Shown piece by piece: positions 21,461 through 32,427 of a DNA stretch of 64,000 bases. The first letter of the stretch is position 1, and each line of letters starts with the position of its first letter. The stretch comes from Cephalotrichum gorgonifer. Taxonomy: Eukaryota > Ascomycota > Sordariomycetes > Microascales > Microascaceae. A model generated the notes under the pieces. That model made no database searches, was not told where the DNA came from, and was given only the letters and a program-made list of their open reading frames with translations. Where the stretch lies: assembly GCA_900312665.1 (NCBI GenBank), contig ONZQ02000001.1, forward strand, positions 684,954-748,953, written 5' to 3'. A program made the translations under genes and the position numbers.

Positions 21461-24400
21461 ACGGCCTTTATCCTGCGATGCCTGTTGAGACTATGAGCAC
21501 AGTATTTGTCTACACTCATAAATACAGCAGATGTAATAGCAGGTGCCCTTGGTCATGAAGTAGATGAAGGCAAAGACGAACGACACTATTCCATTTCAGA
21601 TACAAAATCGCTCACTGCAAAGTAGTAGTAGGAATTACCCACCCGGCTTTGTAATGTATCGATACCACCCTTACTCATCAACGGACTTAAGCACTGACCG
21701 GTCTGCGCGGCAAAGTCGCGTGCCTGCCCAACCCCTGAAGCATATGTATCCCTACTATTAAGTACTTCGTTGGATCATCTCGCCTCCCGCCCTCCAAAAA
21801 AACGACCGGACCACCACCTCGCCGACGACAGTGGTGGGTGGCTGGCATATCAAATGCAACAGCGCTACGGATACCTCTCGGGCATTGCCCGTGGGCCCTC
21901 CCGAGCCAGGATCTTGGCGACGAGGGCGACTCTCGTTGGCTGGGCGTCAAGGGTGATTCCGTTCACTCCTTCCGCCATGGCGATAATTACAAAGCACTGC
22001 TGCTCGAAGTTGGAAGGTACAGGTACCAGCTCCTGGCATGGATGGCGCCTGCTCGGTGGCTGGGCCCCTCAACATTTGTACTCATACAAGTAGACGTGGG
22101 GAAGGATCGCGCTAGTATTTGTCAGAACAAGGTATAAGTACTTGTACGAGTAAGGGGGGGCGGAGGCAACCTCCTAAAAGTAAAAGCACACTACCAACTT
22201 TCCGTGGTAAAAGTGTCAGGCTTCGAGGATATTAATGGACACCCGGACAAAGATTAATCCTGAGAGGCTCTAAAGAACCAGCAGAGAGGCAGACCCGGTG
22301 ACAGGTCGTCCCCCTGGCCAATAGACGACGTCACACATCACGATCGGCAATTCGGGACGGCAGAACCGAGTGTCGACATTGGGAACAGAGGCCCCTTGAG
22401 CCTTTTGACGCCGGATCATCTGTCAAAAGAAATGTAGACCTAGATATGATTCAGCAAGACAGGACACTAATATGGGATGAGCGGTCATGATGGATAGAGT
22501 GCCTGCCCTCTATCTCGGATAATCCACGTCCTGTCGGTTCTGCACGGCCACAGCAGGCCGAAACTGGTACATGTACATGTACTTTCGACTGGATCGTGGG
22601 ACAGCGCCCACTATTACAAGTATATTCTCAATATGGGTCGAGCCCCCGTCTAGGTGGACAGAGGACGACATTACCGTTGTACTGCAGGCCCCGAGAAACG
22701 TGCACGAGCAAAATACAAAATACCTGCCCCGCACCCCACCCACCGTCCCCCCCTGCACGCCATACCTGTTCGAGTACACCATGCTTGTTGGACCCGCCCA
22801 CCGGCGAGGGAAATCCGCTTCGGAGTCTACCGGAAGGGACGACCGAGGAGGTTCCCCGTCGCCCTTCCACCAGGCAGTTCCACCCACCGCGGACAGCAGA
22901 ACTTGAAATCTACTAAAGATGCCGCCGGATCTCCGCCGACACTCGACTCCTCATCGTCGGTGTGCAGCGCCCCTCTTTGTTTAGATCATGATGGCTGGAT
23001 TTTGTGGAGCTGGATGAGGGGTCCATTCACTGGTATTTCCGCGCCACCCCTCCATTCCTCCCCTCCCCTCACCCCAGACTTGCACTCCCATGTCTCCTTG
23101 TCGCAGCTTCCCATGGTACTGGGCGGGCTTTTTGACGGCGGGTGGGAGGAGGGGCAAAACCTTGTTCTCTTATTACTTCGGTCCCGTCCCAAATATGGTA
23201 AATGACTGATATGTGATATCCGAGAACCATTTTTGGGTGGGAGAAAACGGATGGGAGGGAGGGTTTCTTGGAGTCGTGGATGAACATTAAGCCGCCAATC
23301 CGATAGGAAGGTGCAGGTTCGTTTCTCCTGACAGCGGTTACACATGGTGCTTACCTACCTTGTTGCCTGAATTCCTCTACGAGTAGTACGAGTACCCGGT
23401 GACGTATATAGCCAGTATGGACAGGCGCTTCCGGCGCTCGAAATGGATGGTAGGTTCGTGGCTTGTGTGGGAGGAATACACATCTAGACCCGGTTTATTG
23501 CTCGGGATCAAGTTACAAAGCACCCACCTTATCCTCTCTCAGCCTCCCTCCCTCTCACTCTCGACTGTTAACCGCAACTACACTATGTAGTAACAGCTAC
23601 AGGTAAAACCACTTTCTCACACCACCCGCCCGCCTCTGAGAACTCAATAATCAGGAAACGGCTAATAAATACCCTTTGGCCCCCACAAACCCGTACCGCC
23701 ACGCCCCCCCTTCAAGCACCGGCGGGCCGATTCCAGCATCCCACCACCCACCATTCCCATCCAACCATGGACCTTGCCCTCCCCCTTCGGTCTTCTTTCC
23801 TCTCCCCCGACGCTACGGAGTATGGAAAACGGAAGTCACAGAACCAAGGATTAAACCAATACTGCCCCCTTCCCTCACCCTGCAACTACTGTTGGTCACT
23901 CGGAGAACTTTTGGAATGGAGGGGTAGAAAGTGTGAGATTTCCATTCCTTGGCCAATATTTCTAGACACCGAGACTGCTTTTTGCTGTCCAGTGTTACAT
24001 AGGTGGGGGGGGAGACTTCGCTTCGGGGACATCCGGGGACATACAAGCATGAGTTAGTGTGCATTACTGCAATGGAGCGGAGGAGGGGAGGTTAGGGAGG
24101 ACGCTACGATATGTGCCATGATGACATATGCCACTTCCAGTCTTGGCCCAAGTCTTGGCGGGGTAGGTGAAGCCAAAAAGGACGACCGGAAGCGATGACG
24201 GACTTGCCGGCCCCACAATGCCCCGGAGATAGCTTACTATACTCGTACTCGTTCGAGTCTGACTGCGTAGGTACAGTACATAGAGCTTATGCTCGCGTAC
24301 AGCATCATCATGAGAGAGATGTGGTTTCTTTCCTCGCCAAACAAGCACTAATATACACCAGAAGCAGTTTTGTCTAGGTAGCGAGAGAAAAGAGGAGCGC

Positions 24401-24494
24401 GGGTCCAGCTGATCGCCCTGGCTCCTTGTCAATACCACCTCCGACACGCTGCTTCTTCGAGAAGTCTACGGATCCCCATCGAGTTTCCCCCCTT

Positions 24495-25823
24495 TCACTG
24501 CTTCTCTGCCGCTCCCGGCGCCGGCGGTCCGCCAGTAGTCGGCAGCCCCATGAAGATCTTGAAGTAATCCTAGTTTTCGCACACGCCAGTTAGCAAACCT
24601 CGCCCATATCGACTTCTTATCTAAACGGGAAAAGAAGGAAGGTGAGGGGGGATTGCGGCTCACATAAATCATCCACTGCAGGCCCGTCAGGGTACCAATC
24701 ATCACGATCCTCATCGGCAGGCCGTTCCAGAGCCCGCGGAACCCAATGTCCTTGTACACTCTCGATATCACGGCGCCGAAGGCCTCACCGGGCTCGCGGT
24801 ACGCGTTGAGCTTGCTGACCATGACGTCGGCAGGGTGCGAGACGGCGGCGCAGAGGATACCGGCGAGGTAGCCGGCCGAGAACGACACGCCCGTCTGCGC
24901 GGCCTTGCTGTAGTCGGCCTTGGTGCCCGGCAGCCGCGCGTACATCATCTCGACGATAGTCTCGAAGCTGGCGAACTTCATCATGGTGTAGGGGATCTGG
25001 CGGGCCCAGAGGGGGTATATGCCCTTGTACAGGCCCGCGACGCCCTCCTTGCCCATGATGGAGGTGATGCCCTGGATGGCGCCGGTGTAGGGCTTGGGGA
25101 TGGTGCCCTGCATGCGGACCTTGATGGCCTCCATGGGGCACAGGGCGATGTCGGCGAGGAACTCCGCCGAGGCTGAGGCGGAGAGATAGATCCAAGTCTT
25201 GTATTTATGTGCCTTCTCGGGCCCCGCGGCGTCCGAGTAGGTCTTCTTGAAGAACTCGTACCAGCCGTACTTGAAGGCGCCCTGGGCCGAGTAGCCGAAG
25301 AAGGTCGGTGACCAGCCCGTGAAGATGCCGCGGATGCCCTCGGCGCGGTAGATCAGGCGCCAGCCCTGGATGTTGGACTTGTAGAGCTTCGAGTCGACCT
25401 GGCGGCGGGTCTTGATGAAGTCGAGCGGGGTCACGGCCGTGTGGGTTAGGCCCTAGTAGACAAAATGTTAATAACGGCGCCGGGGTCACTTATGGGGGAT
25501 CGTTTCCACGGGTGACGACGGCGGTGGGAGAGACATACGCAGGCCAGCATACCGCCAAAGGTACAGGCGGCATAGTACTTTCCGGAGTAGAGCTCGATGC
25601 CGCCGGCGGCACTCTGGGCCTTGGCGCTCGCCTTCTCAAACTCCCTCGTAGCCTCGGCGCTGAGCTTCTTGGCCTCCTTCTTCGCGTCGTCGACGATGGA
25701 GTAGTAGTCAAACACGGTGCCCATCTGCTTGCCCTTGGGGGCCTGGGGCTGGCCCGTGGCGGCCGCAGAGGCGGGACTGTAGAAGGTGCCCTTGAGGGCG
25801 TCCTGATTCGGTGGCTGAGGCAT
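24495..25823 (-). CDS. MIR1: mitochondrial phosphate carrier (Mir1/Pic2, SLC25 family)
   Basis: A 382-residue inner-membrane carrier from exons 25539-25823, 24664-25452 and 24495-24569; both introns fall between codons. Three carrier repeats are visible through their Px[D/E]xx[K/R] signatures: PLDFIKTRRQ, PMEAIKVRMQ and PADVMVSKLN. Typical phosphate-carrier stretches are GLTHTAVTPLDFIK, RGIFTGWSPTFFGYSAQGAF with KYGWYEFFK, and FRGLWNGLPMRIVMIGTLTG. The last exon supplies DYFKIFMGLPTTGGPPAPGA before the stop; without splicing, translation would run into an unrelated tail. An unusually long N-terminal segment of about 90 residues, rich in Ala/Lys/Glu, precedes the first helix. The protein imports phosphate with protons for ATP synthesis. 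Confidence 0.95.
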
Positions 25824-26841
25824 CCCGAGAGCGCTGTAAGAGGAGTGCCTAGGGGAGGCGACGCTGCGGTGTAGCTATCGTGGTGGTATTTTGATCAAAT
25901 GCCTCTCGCAACTGATCACCGCCGTGGCAAGTGGACGGAAGCCAATGAATTGGAGAGAAACACCCGGAGATAACAGGCGAGGTTGGACTCGGTATCACGT
26001 AATCTGTCTTCAGACGAGTCTCAGAGCGGTTATGTTGATGCGGAACACCGCGGTTTATTAACAAGAGCAGTACTGAGGGGGAGGCCAGACGGGCAAAACT
26101 CGGGGACAGGATGACTCCAAGGTGAGCTCCTAGGATCCATTTGGGTGCCGGTTGTAACGGCACCCGAAGGATGCGTATCAGAGGCTTAGGTCATGCCTAC
26201 GTCCCTGTGACATGAGCCTGTTTCCTGCATCCTTAAAGAGGAAATGCGTATCCTTGGATGACATGTATCAGGGACACTGACGGATGTATACGGGCGCTAG
26301 GGTCCGGCTGTCCCGGTCCGGGTCACTAGGACCTACCTCGTATAACAACAGCCAGCCTCCTTATCTTTCTTATCGAGGTGGCCAGAGGGGTAAACCGGTC
26401 CATGCCGCCATTCTCCATGAATCGAACAAAATATCGCCATCACAAGCTACTACTTCGAGCTATGTCATCGGAAGGCCGGGACTTGGAGCTCGGGAGAAGT
26501 TCAATTGCTGCTAGCCTGACGTGACCTGAGCTCCGTGGCCCCCACCCTACTGTTTTGTGGATCGTGGGTAACTCGTACGTACTCCATACCCATGACATTG
26601 GATTGACCTTCTCTGCCCCACATTTCCTTCGAATCGAGAAAAAGCCCCTCCCACTACTACGGTGAATCGTTTTTCAGCATAACACGACGGAAGCCTGATC
26701 TTGACCGAAAGTTCGCAGCCACGACCAACAGCGACGAACCGTAAACATACCGATACGAGGACTTAGAGATCCTGTTTTCTTCATCCACTCGTCCCCTCCG
26801 AACTCAATTAAATTCACACTTGCCGAACCCACCAGCCCACC
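25824..26841. promoter_or_regulatory. divergent interval between MIR1 and CBS gene
   Basis: 1.0 kb between two start codons pointing away from each other. Frames at 25849-26163 and 26284-26514 show no domains. No element is convincing beyond generic pyrimidine tracts near the CBS-gene start. Confidence 0.4.
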
Positions 26842-27465
26842 ATGGCGACCCAGACGGCACCCGCCCCGCAGGCTGCTCAAACCTCGGCCTCGACCCCACC
26901 ATCGGTGTGGTCCTCGCGATACCGAGGCGTAAGTCGTTCTCCCGCCCACAACCCTTCCCCTTCCTCAAATAGAATCCCTATCCATATGTGTCCCACCTAG
27001 ACTGACGAACAACCTTTCCTTTCCCCTGTGCAGGCTACGGTAGAAGACCTCGACCCGCCTGCCGCCCTCTCCCTGAACCCTCACGACCCCATCTCCCTCG
27101 CCCTCGCCTCGGCCTACGAGCGCGAGTACACGCACCTGACGGTCGTCTCGGCCTCTACCCGCTCCCTCCTCGGCTACGTCTCCATCCCGCGCCTCCACCG
27201 CCTCCTCGAGGAGGGCGCCGTCAAGCCCGGCGACGAGATCTCGAGCGCCATGACGCGGTTCCAGCGCAAGGGGAAGAAGTACACCGTCATCACGATGCAG
27301 ACGCCCCTCGAGGACCTCGAGGCCTTCTTCAGGGGCGAGGGTATGGGCGCCGGGGAGGGGGACAAGGAGGGGTTCGCCGTCATCACGGACGATAAGAGGC
27401 GGTTCGTGCTCGGCGTGGCGACGGTGCAGGACCTCGAGGAGTTTGTGAAGAGGCGGCCGGCGTAG
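26842..27465 (+). CDS. CBS-domain protein
   Basis: 172 residues from exons 26842-26928 and 27034-27465; the GTAAGT donor, an ACTGAC-type branch site and the CAG acceptor join at a codon boundary (RYRG|ATVEDL). After a short Ala/Thr/Pro leader the protein forms a tandem CBS (Bateman) module: TVEDLDPPAALSLNPHDPIS, then YEREYTHLTVVSASTRSLLG and YVSIPRL; the second repeat runs from SSAMTRFQRKGKKYTVITMQ through TPLEDLEAFF to FVLGVATVQDLEEFVKRR. CBS pairs bind adenosyl nucleotides and act as energy sensors, but here no effector domain is attached, so a partner protein or a small-molecule buffer role is possible. The divergent neighbour is the phosphate carrier. Confidence 0.82.
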
Positions 27466-28107
27466 GGGGCTCTGTAGGACGAGGGAGGGTAGAGAGTAAG
27501 GAGCGTTAGGAGGAGGAGAAGGAGGAAGAGGAGGGAGGAGTGGTAATAAGCTGGTGTAGATCGGGTCAACACCACGGGGACTACCCGCGGCTTCGGGGGA
27601 GGGTATGAAGTTCAGAGGAGGGAGTGGGAAGAAAAGAGAAAGCTCATGATAAGATACCCAAGTTGCTTCGGGGATATCGTCCTTTCGGCGGATCCGGCGG
27701 AGGGGGCGCGGGAGAATGGTTACAACTCAACACAGCTCAGGCGCAAGGCATAGTATTCAACACGGCGCTTTCCGGACGGAATTGCAATTGTTTTCACAGG
27801 ACGGGGTAGTATAGTCTCACATATATATACTCCAACCGCACTACACTTTTCTCGCATCTCCTGGAGACCATATAGTTATACGAAGCTGGATAGTAATACG
27901 CACAATTCTGATACACCGCCCCAAGTATAGTATCTACCATTTCCTCGGGGCCGAGCCCACTTGCCGACTACAAAGCGGCTGGAAGAAAAAGAAAACGTAT
28001 CATAGGGGCTAGGATCTAGGAAGCTAAACGAGCAATAATAAAAGATGTTACCTCCCCCGTTACAGCTCCCCCCAACTTCCCAGGCCCTTCATTCGGCCCC
28101 GCCTAAC
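27466..28107. other. convergent 3' flanks, no gene
   Basis: 642 bp between two convergent stops. AG-rich after 27480 and AT-rich near 27810-27960, as expected for transcript ends. Confidence 0.5.
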
Positions 28108-28838
28108 TTAGTTCGTAGCCTCAGATTCCTCCTCCAGCGGCCCCTCGTAATCATAGACGAGCCGCATGTTGACCCTCTTGTCCCCCTTCTTGATGACGAT
28201 GTTCCTCGCGTACCTCCTCTCACCCTCGATCTCCATGAATCCCCAGATCTGGGTCGCCGTCCACCCGTTCACGCTCTCGACGTGGCTCAGAAGGTGGTCC
28301 TTGCCACCGGGGGCGGTCCTCTCGGCCTCGCCCTCGAGCCAGCCGGTCCTGAGGAACTCGTCGTCTATCTCGTCGAGGGAGACGAAGCTCGACTGGCCCT
28401 TCACCTTGCCGAAGATCCGATCCTCGTGGTCGCGGAAGACGGAGTCGAGGCACCGAGCCTCGTGCGTGCTCGTCAGACCGCTCGCGATCTGCTCGATGTC
28501 GACGTGGGTGACGGGCTCGGTGGCCGTGGAGGGCGGGCTGGGGGGCTTCTGGCTCACGGTCACGCGCAGGGTGATGGTGGCGAGGCTGATGGCCTTGCGG
28601 GTGAGCCAGGATATGCCCTGCAGGGTGAGGCCCTCCTCGGGTTTATCGGAGAGCTTGTAGTTCTGCGAACGAGGGCCGTTAGTTGGGATAGCCTTGGGGG
28701 GGAGGTCGAGGGAACCGAGGGGGCCGGGAGCCCGGCAATGTGGAGGAGAGGCAGGAAGAAAGAAGGAGAGGGAAGGGGGCTTACCATGGCCCATTTTCCA
28801 CCGAGGTCGTTGATAGTCTTGCTTGCCGGGGCTGCCAT
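28108..28838 (-). CDS. fungal protein of unknown function, 202 aa
   Basis: Exons 28785-28838 and 28108-28662 (GTAAGC donor, CAG acceptor, join at WAM|NYK). The protein starts MAAPASKTINDLGGKWAMNY, then KLSDKPEEGLTLQGISWLTR, and contains HVDIEQIASGLTSTHEARCL, FRDHEDRIFGKVKGQSSFVS and LDEIDDEFLRTGWLEGEAER; it ends with a strand-rich RRYARNIVIKKGDKRVNMRL. From memory, close relatives occur across Pezizomycotina as uncharacterised proteins. The N-terminal G-x-W in a short leader followed by alternating beta-strands and a late R-x-x-x-YDY recalls lipocalin/fatty-acid-binding folds, so a cytosolic lipid or hydrophobic-ligand binder is conceivable, but this is inference only. No signal peptide or catalytic motif is seen. 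Confidence 0.78.
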
Positions 28839-29758
28839 TGTGAACGATTGGTATCAGAATCGATACTCTGGATATGTTCTGTCTAAGCCGAGAAAAGTTC
28901 TTGGCGCAAGATATAGCGTATGAGAGCGAACTGAAAAGAGTGAGAGAGAGGCAGGCGTGTTGCGTAGGATAGGTGTAGATTGATATCAACACCGTCGACA
29001 AGGTAGAGTAAACGAAGGAAACAAGGAATCGAAACGGAGGATATGGGCAGGGCAAAAGGGGGAGGGGGGGAATGCTTCAAGATATAGAAGAGCAGGCTCG
29101 TGGCTGAAAGTGCGAGAAGGGAGAGAGAGATGTTGCATGCGCCTACCAAGCCTGGGCCATGCTACCCCGCGCACCTCCCACTAACACGCAAGTCCCACCT
29201 TTATTTCCCACTCAGCCCAGTGGTCCGTACACAGCAAAAATGGCGTTGGCTCTCGGTACGCACGGGGAAGGCGCGACGATGATCCCATGTGAAGAGGCCG
29301 TTCACAAGATAAAATCCGGGGAAAACCTCCCAACGCGAAACACGGCCGAGGTCCGTCGCACCCCCCGCATCTGTCATTGATCGCCAAGTCCCTCCCTTTG
29401 CCTCATTTTCCTCATTTACCCATTTCTCCACATTCCTCTGGTCATCCCTAGAGGGGGGGCAAGGGAACATCGCTGTAACCCATCCTGTCCCAAATCGTCG
29501 CCTTACTCGGTCGTACCTGTAATGCGTGTGCAGCTATCGGGAATGCCGTTTTCTGTCCCCAGGGCCAGCTCGTTGATCACGGACATTGTCCGCTATCCAT
29601 GTTCAGATCCTAACTGTGAGCATGTGTGAGGCACATCACGTGCTGCAGCTAGCCGTCCAACGCGTTCGCCAATAGAGGGTGCAGCTCAAAACAATGCCCA
29701 TCCGTCAACCACCCCAACTCAATGTGCGTCGCGCCGCCTGCCAGGTTGATTCATCCAA
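28839..29758. other. upstream region, no gene
   Basis: 920 bp with only short frames. It marks the boundary between ordinary housekeeping genes and the accessory-looking stretch that follows. Confidence 0.45.
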
Positions 29759-29929
29759 ATGGTTAGCATAAAAGAGTTGCAAGCGCAGTTGCTTGCTGAA
29801 CAACAACGCTCACGTCAACTCGAAGAGCGCTCGCGTCAATTCGAAGAGGACAAGAAACGAGTCGAAGAGGACACACGCGACACGACATTATCCGAATACC
29901 TCGAAGCCCACCATGAGCTTGTATTGTAG
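29759..29929 (+). pseudogene. coiled-coil gene fragment, probably degraded
   Basis: A 56-codon frame starting MVSIKELQAQLLAEQQRSRQ, continuing with Glu/Arg/Gln heptads (LEERSRQFEEDKKRVEED) and then TRDTTLSEYLEAHHELVL before a TAG stop. The motif T-T-L-x-E-Y-L-x-A-x-H after a coiled coil is, from memory, how a large expanded family of Pezizomycotina proteins (often with a C-terminal FunK1-type kinase-like domain) begins, with a Cys-His instead of His-His. Here the frame closes immediately and the next few hundred bases show no continuation in one frame, so this looks like the truncated 5' end of such a gene. It might be a chance coiled coil. Confidence 0.35.
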
Positions 29930-30258
29930 TCTCCTCCAGAGCTCGGAGCTGAGGCAAGAAGGCCACCGACAGTCGAATCAAGGCCGAGAAGGGAAGCATG
30001 GTTAAAGATGGAGACTTAAACGATGGGGTGTTGGTAAGTGGGGGTCAGGAAACACGAGGTCGGTCAAGTCCTGTGCTAGGCTCCTACATGGAAGATGCAA
30101 AGGAACAATCAGCGAACAGAGGATGAGGTTCCATGGCAAATGCTGTCAGCCAGGGGTACGGTTCGAGCACGCCCAATATACATCTATTGCGGTCTAATAC
30201 ACATGACCTTTTTGGCTAACCTCCAGGCCGGGTCGCGACACATTGAAGCTAATCCTGC

Positions 30259-31587
30259 TCACCCTAGTGTCTTGTTCAGCCAGGCAAACTGGTACCTGTT
30301 CCACTCCTGCCCAGCTCCAACTTGGACGTGATATCCAGCTGTTCCATTGAAGAACTTGTAAGTTGCCTTATCGCCGAGTGCGTCCTTGACAACCTCCGGC
30401 TGGCCAGCGAAGAACCCCTCGAACTCGGAATCGACGACAAGGACAGGTACGTTGATCTTCTCAACAACGCCCTCGAGAGTGTACTGCTTGAGCGATTCGA
30501 GCCATAGGTACGGGGAATGCTGTTTGAAGCACCACAGTCCGTGTCCTAGACCCCAGCGCACGGTTGTAGGCACCTGTGAGCTATCCAAGAGCGGCAAGGC
30601 AGCCTCGTCAAATTCCTCTTGCTTGCCCGCAGCGAGAAGTTCCTTCAGGTCCGGGGTCAGCTGACTGGCGTATCCCTCGTAGACATCCCACACGCCGCCA
30701 TTGAGAATAAGAGCCTTGATCCGAGGCTCAAATGCAGCGGCACGAGCGGCTAGATACCCACCCATTGAAACGCCAACAAGGACCAGCCGGTCTTCATCGA
30801 CGAAGCAGCCTTTGCGATTCATCAACTCGTCGATCACTGGCGTGAGAACCTTCTCCCAATCAGGGATGAAACCAATGTCATCATTGCGGCGAACCGTGGG
30901 CTGCCCTGGCCCTTCGTAGGTCATGACATTCCAGCCACGGGCCAAGGCTGGTACGACGAACGAGTGGTAGGAATCTTCCTGGCCGGCATCGTATCCGTTG
31001 CCGATAACCAAGGTCGGCCGTTTGACCCCGTCGGCTGCGGCTTTGTACCAGATTGCTTCAATGGTGAAGTTGTCGGTCGGGATCTGGATACGTTCGCCAG
31101 GAACTGGTAGTGCAGCAAGCGCCTTGTCGAACGCAGCGCGTTGCTCGAGCCAGAAGCTGTTGATACGAGGGTCCGTCCAGTTCGCATGGTTGTAGAAGTC
31201 GGCCTGACGGTAGTAGCTCGATGCGGCGAACCAGGCTTCCCGGACGTTCAATGGATCGTACGCATTGTCCGCATCCTCGGCTTGCTTCTTGGTGTATTCG
31301 GCCAACGCGTGGAAGCTCTCAAGCCAACTGGTGAAGTTCCCGGCCTTGATGTCTTTCGCTGCGGCCAAGGCGTCGTTGACGTCGCCAGCCCCGAATATGG
31401 TGTTTCCGAGGGTGAAGAGCAGCTCGAAATGGAAGCTTTCATCCTTGCTCAAGAGGATGACGGGATCCTCCGGCTCCTTTGACGAAGATGATGGCCCAGA
31501 GTCGCGGGAGAGAATGGAGCTTGAGGCTACCGTTGCCCCCAGCAGCACAGCGCTGAACAGGGAAGTTGACTTCATTTTGAAAGGCAC
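30259..31587 (-). CDS. secreted alpha/beta hydrolase
   Basis: An intronless gene for 442 residues. A signal peptide is visible (MKSTSLFSAVLLGATVASSS from Met5; the first Met at 31587 adds MPFK), followed by a Ser-rich linker and several N-glycosylation sequons (NFT, NWT, NKT). The nucleophile elbow is GVSMGG within DRLVLVGVSMGGYLAARAAA; an oxyanion-type LVIGNGYDAG lies upstream; a candidate acid is in VPVLVVDSEFEGFF and the His in GTAGYHVQVGAG. The helical N-terminal cap before the hydrolase core resembles the 2,6-dihydropseudooxynicotine-hydrolase/FrsA-like branch of the family. The substrate is unknown. It is divergent from a Zn2Cys6 regulator across 840 bp, an arrangement typical of a regulator controlling its neighbour. 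Confidence 0.88.
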   Translation of the reverse strand: MPFKMKSTSLFSAVLLGATVASSSILSRDSGPSSSSKEPEDPVILLSKDESFHFELLFTLGNTIFGAGDVNDALAAAKDIKAGNFTSWLESFHALAEYTKKQAEDADNAYDPLNVREAWFAASSYYRQADFYNHANWTDPRINSFWLEQRAAFDKALAALPVPGERIQIPTDNFTIEAIWYKAAADGVKRPTLVIGNGYDAGQEDSYHSFVVPALARGWNVMTYEGPGQPTVRRNDDIGFIPDWEKVLTPVIDELMNRKGCFVDEDRLVLVGVSMGGYLAARAAAFEPRIKALILNGGVWDVYEGYASQLTPDLKELLAAGKQEEFDEAALPLLDSSQVPTTVRWGLGHGLWCFKQHSPYLWLESLKQYTLEGVVEKINVPVLVVDSEFEGFFAGQPEVVKDALGDKATYKFFNGTAGYHVQVGAGQEWNRYQFAWLNKTLG

Positions 31588-32427
31588 TCAGAAGTAAGTG
31601 TATAGTAGAGAAGATTGGGTAGAGTTGCTGATGACGGTATTGATCACGTTACAATGTTCTCGGCGATGCACTGCCTTTTATCTTCATTTGCTTGTTCTCG
31701 CAATCTGTTCCAGCGAGAGCAACCCACAACCAACCTACACCTACACTATGCATCAGCCGTGCATCGAGCCTGTTTGCGATTGGTGTTTTCCTGGTTGCGG
31801 ACTCCCGGGAACCATGGGGCTATCGTGAATAATACCTCGACGACTAGGACGGACAAGGCAATTTTTTTGCGATTGGTCACCTTGTAATGCTCTGCCCCTC
31901 TCTAGTTCCAGCCACCCCACGGCTTTCGCAACTCCCATCGCAAACACTGCCATCGTAGCATAGCCCAGCCCATAAGACCTACGTCTTACTAGCAATGCAG
32001 GTCCGGCAGATGAGAAGGCCTGGACCATCAATTCATCACTGAATTCCGCAATGAGTCGCTATTATACGTCACCACCTGTCCGAAGGCTACCAAACGTGAC
32101 TAGATCTATGTCACTCGTAGCTATTGTGGTCATAGAGTGATGTAAATCTTCCTTATTGTGTACAAAGGGGAATGCGTGCGTGCGCGTTCCTAATAAGCCG
32201 CGCTCAGTCCCTGTCAGGGGCTGCTTAGTAACTCCATTGAAGCAACTGTCCAATGCTCCACTTTTCCTCAACTCAACAATCTATGATTCGTTCGCAACGC
32301 TATCGAATTTCTGCACGACATCATCTATAACTCAGTCCCAGGATGCGGCGAATCGCAAACAGAACCGGCCGCGTGGCAACTCTCAACCAGAAGAGACATC
32401 GGTCCTCGTGACCATTGCGCAGCAGAC
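31588..32427. promoter_or_regulatory. shared divergent promoter (hydrolase / Zn2Cys6 regulator)
   Basis: 840 bp between the two start codons. Zn2Cys6 factors usually bind paired CGG triplets. Scattered CGG/CCG triplets occur near both ends, but I see no well-spaced inverted pair that stands out. No gene lies inside. Confidence 0.45.

Larger units (their letters stand above)
19146..24494. other. 5.3 kb gene-poor region upstream of creB
   Basis: The longest stretch in the window without a recognisable gene. Open frames on both strands (for example 20602-21147, 22654-23205) are Arg/Ser/Pro-rich, lack motifs and could not be spliced into anything I recognise. The region holds two simple-repeat arrays, a tRNA-like fragment near 21.4 kb and 15 of the 25 TAC[A/G]AGTA octamers in the window. 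It may contain a long 5' leader of creB, a non-coding transcript or decayed mobile DNA. Confidence 0.55.

Noticed and set aside
28045..28923. 292-codon plus-strand frame
   Set aside because: Antisense to the spliced 202-residue protein, crosses its intron and has no motif.
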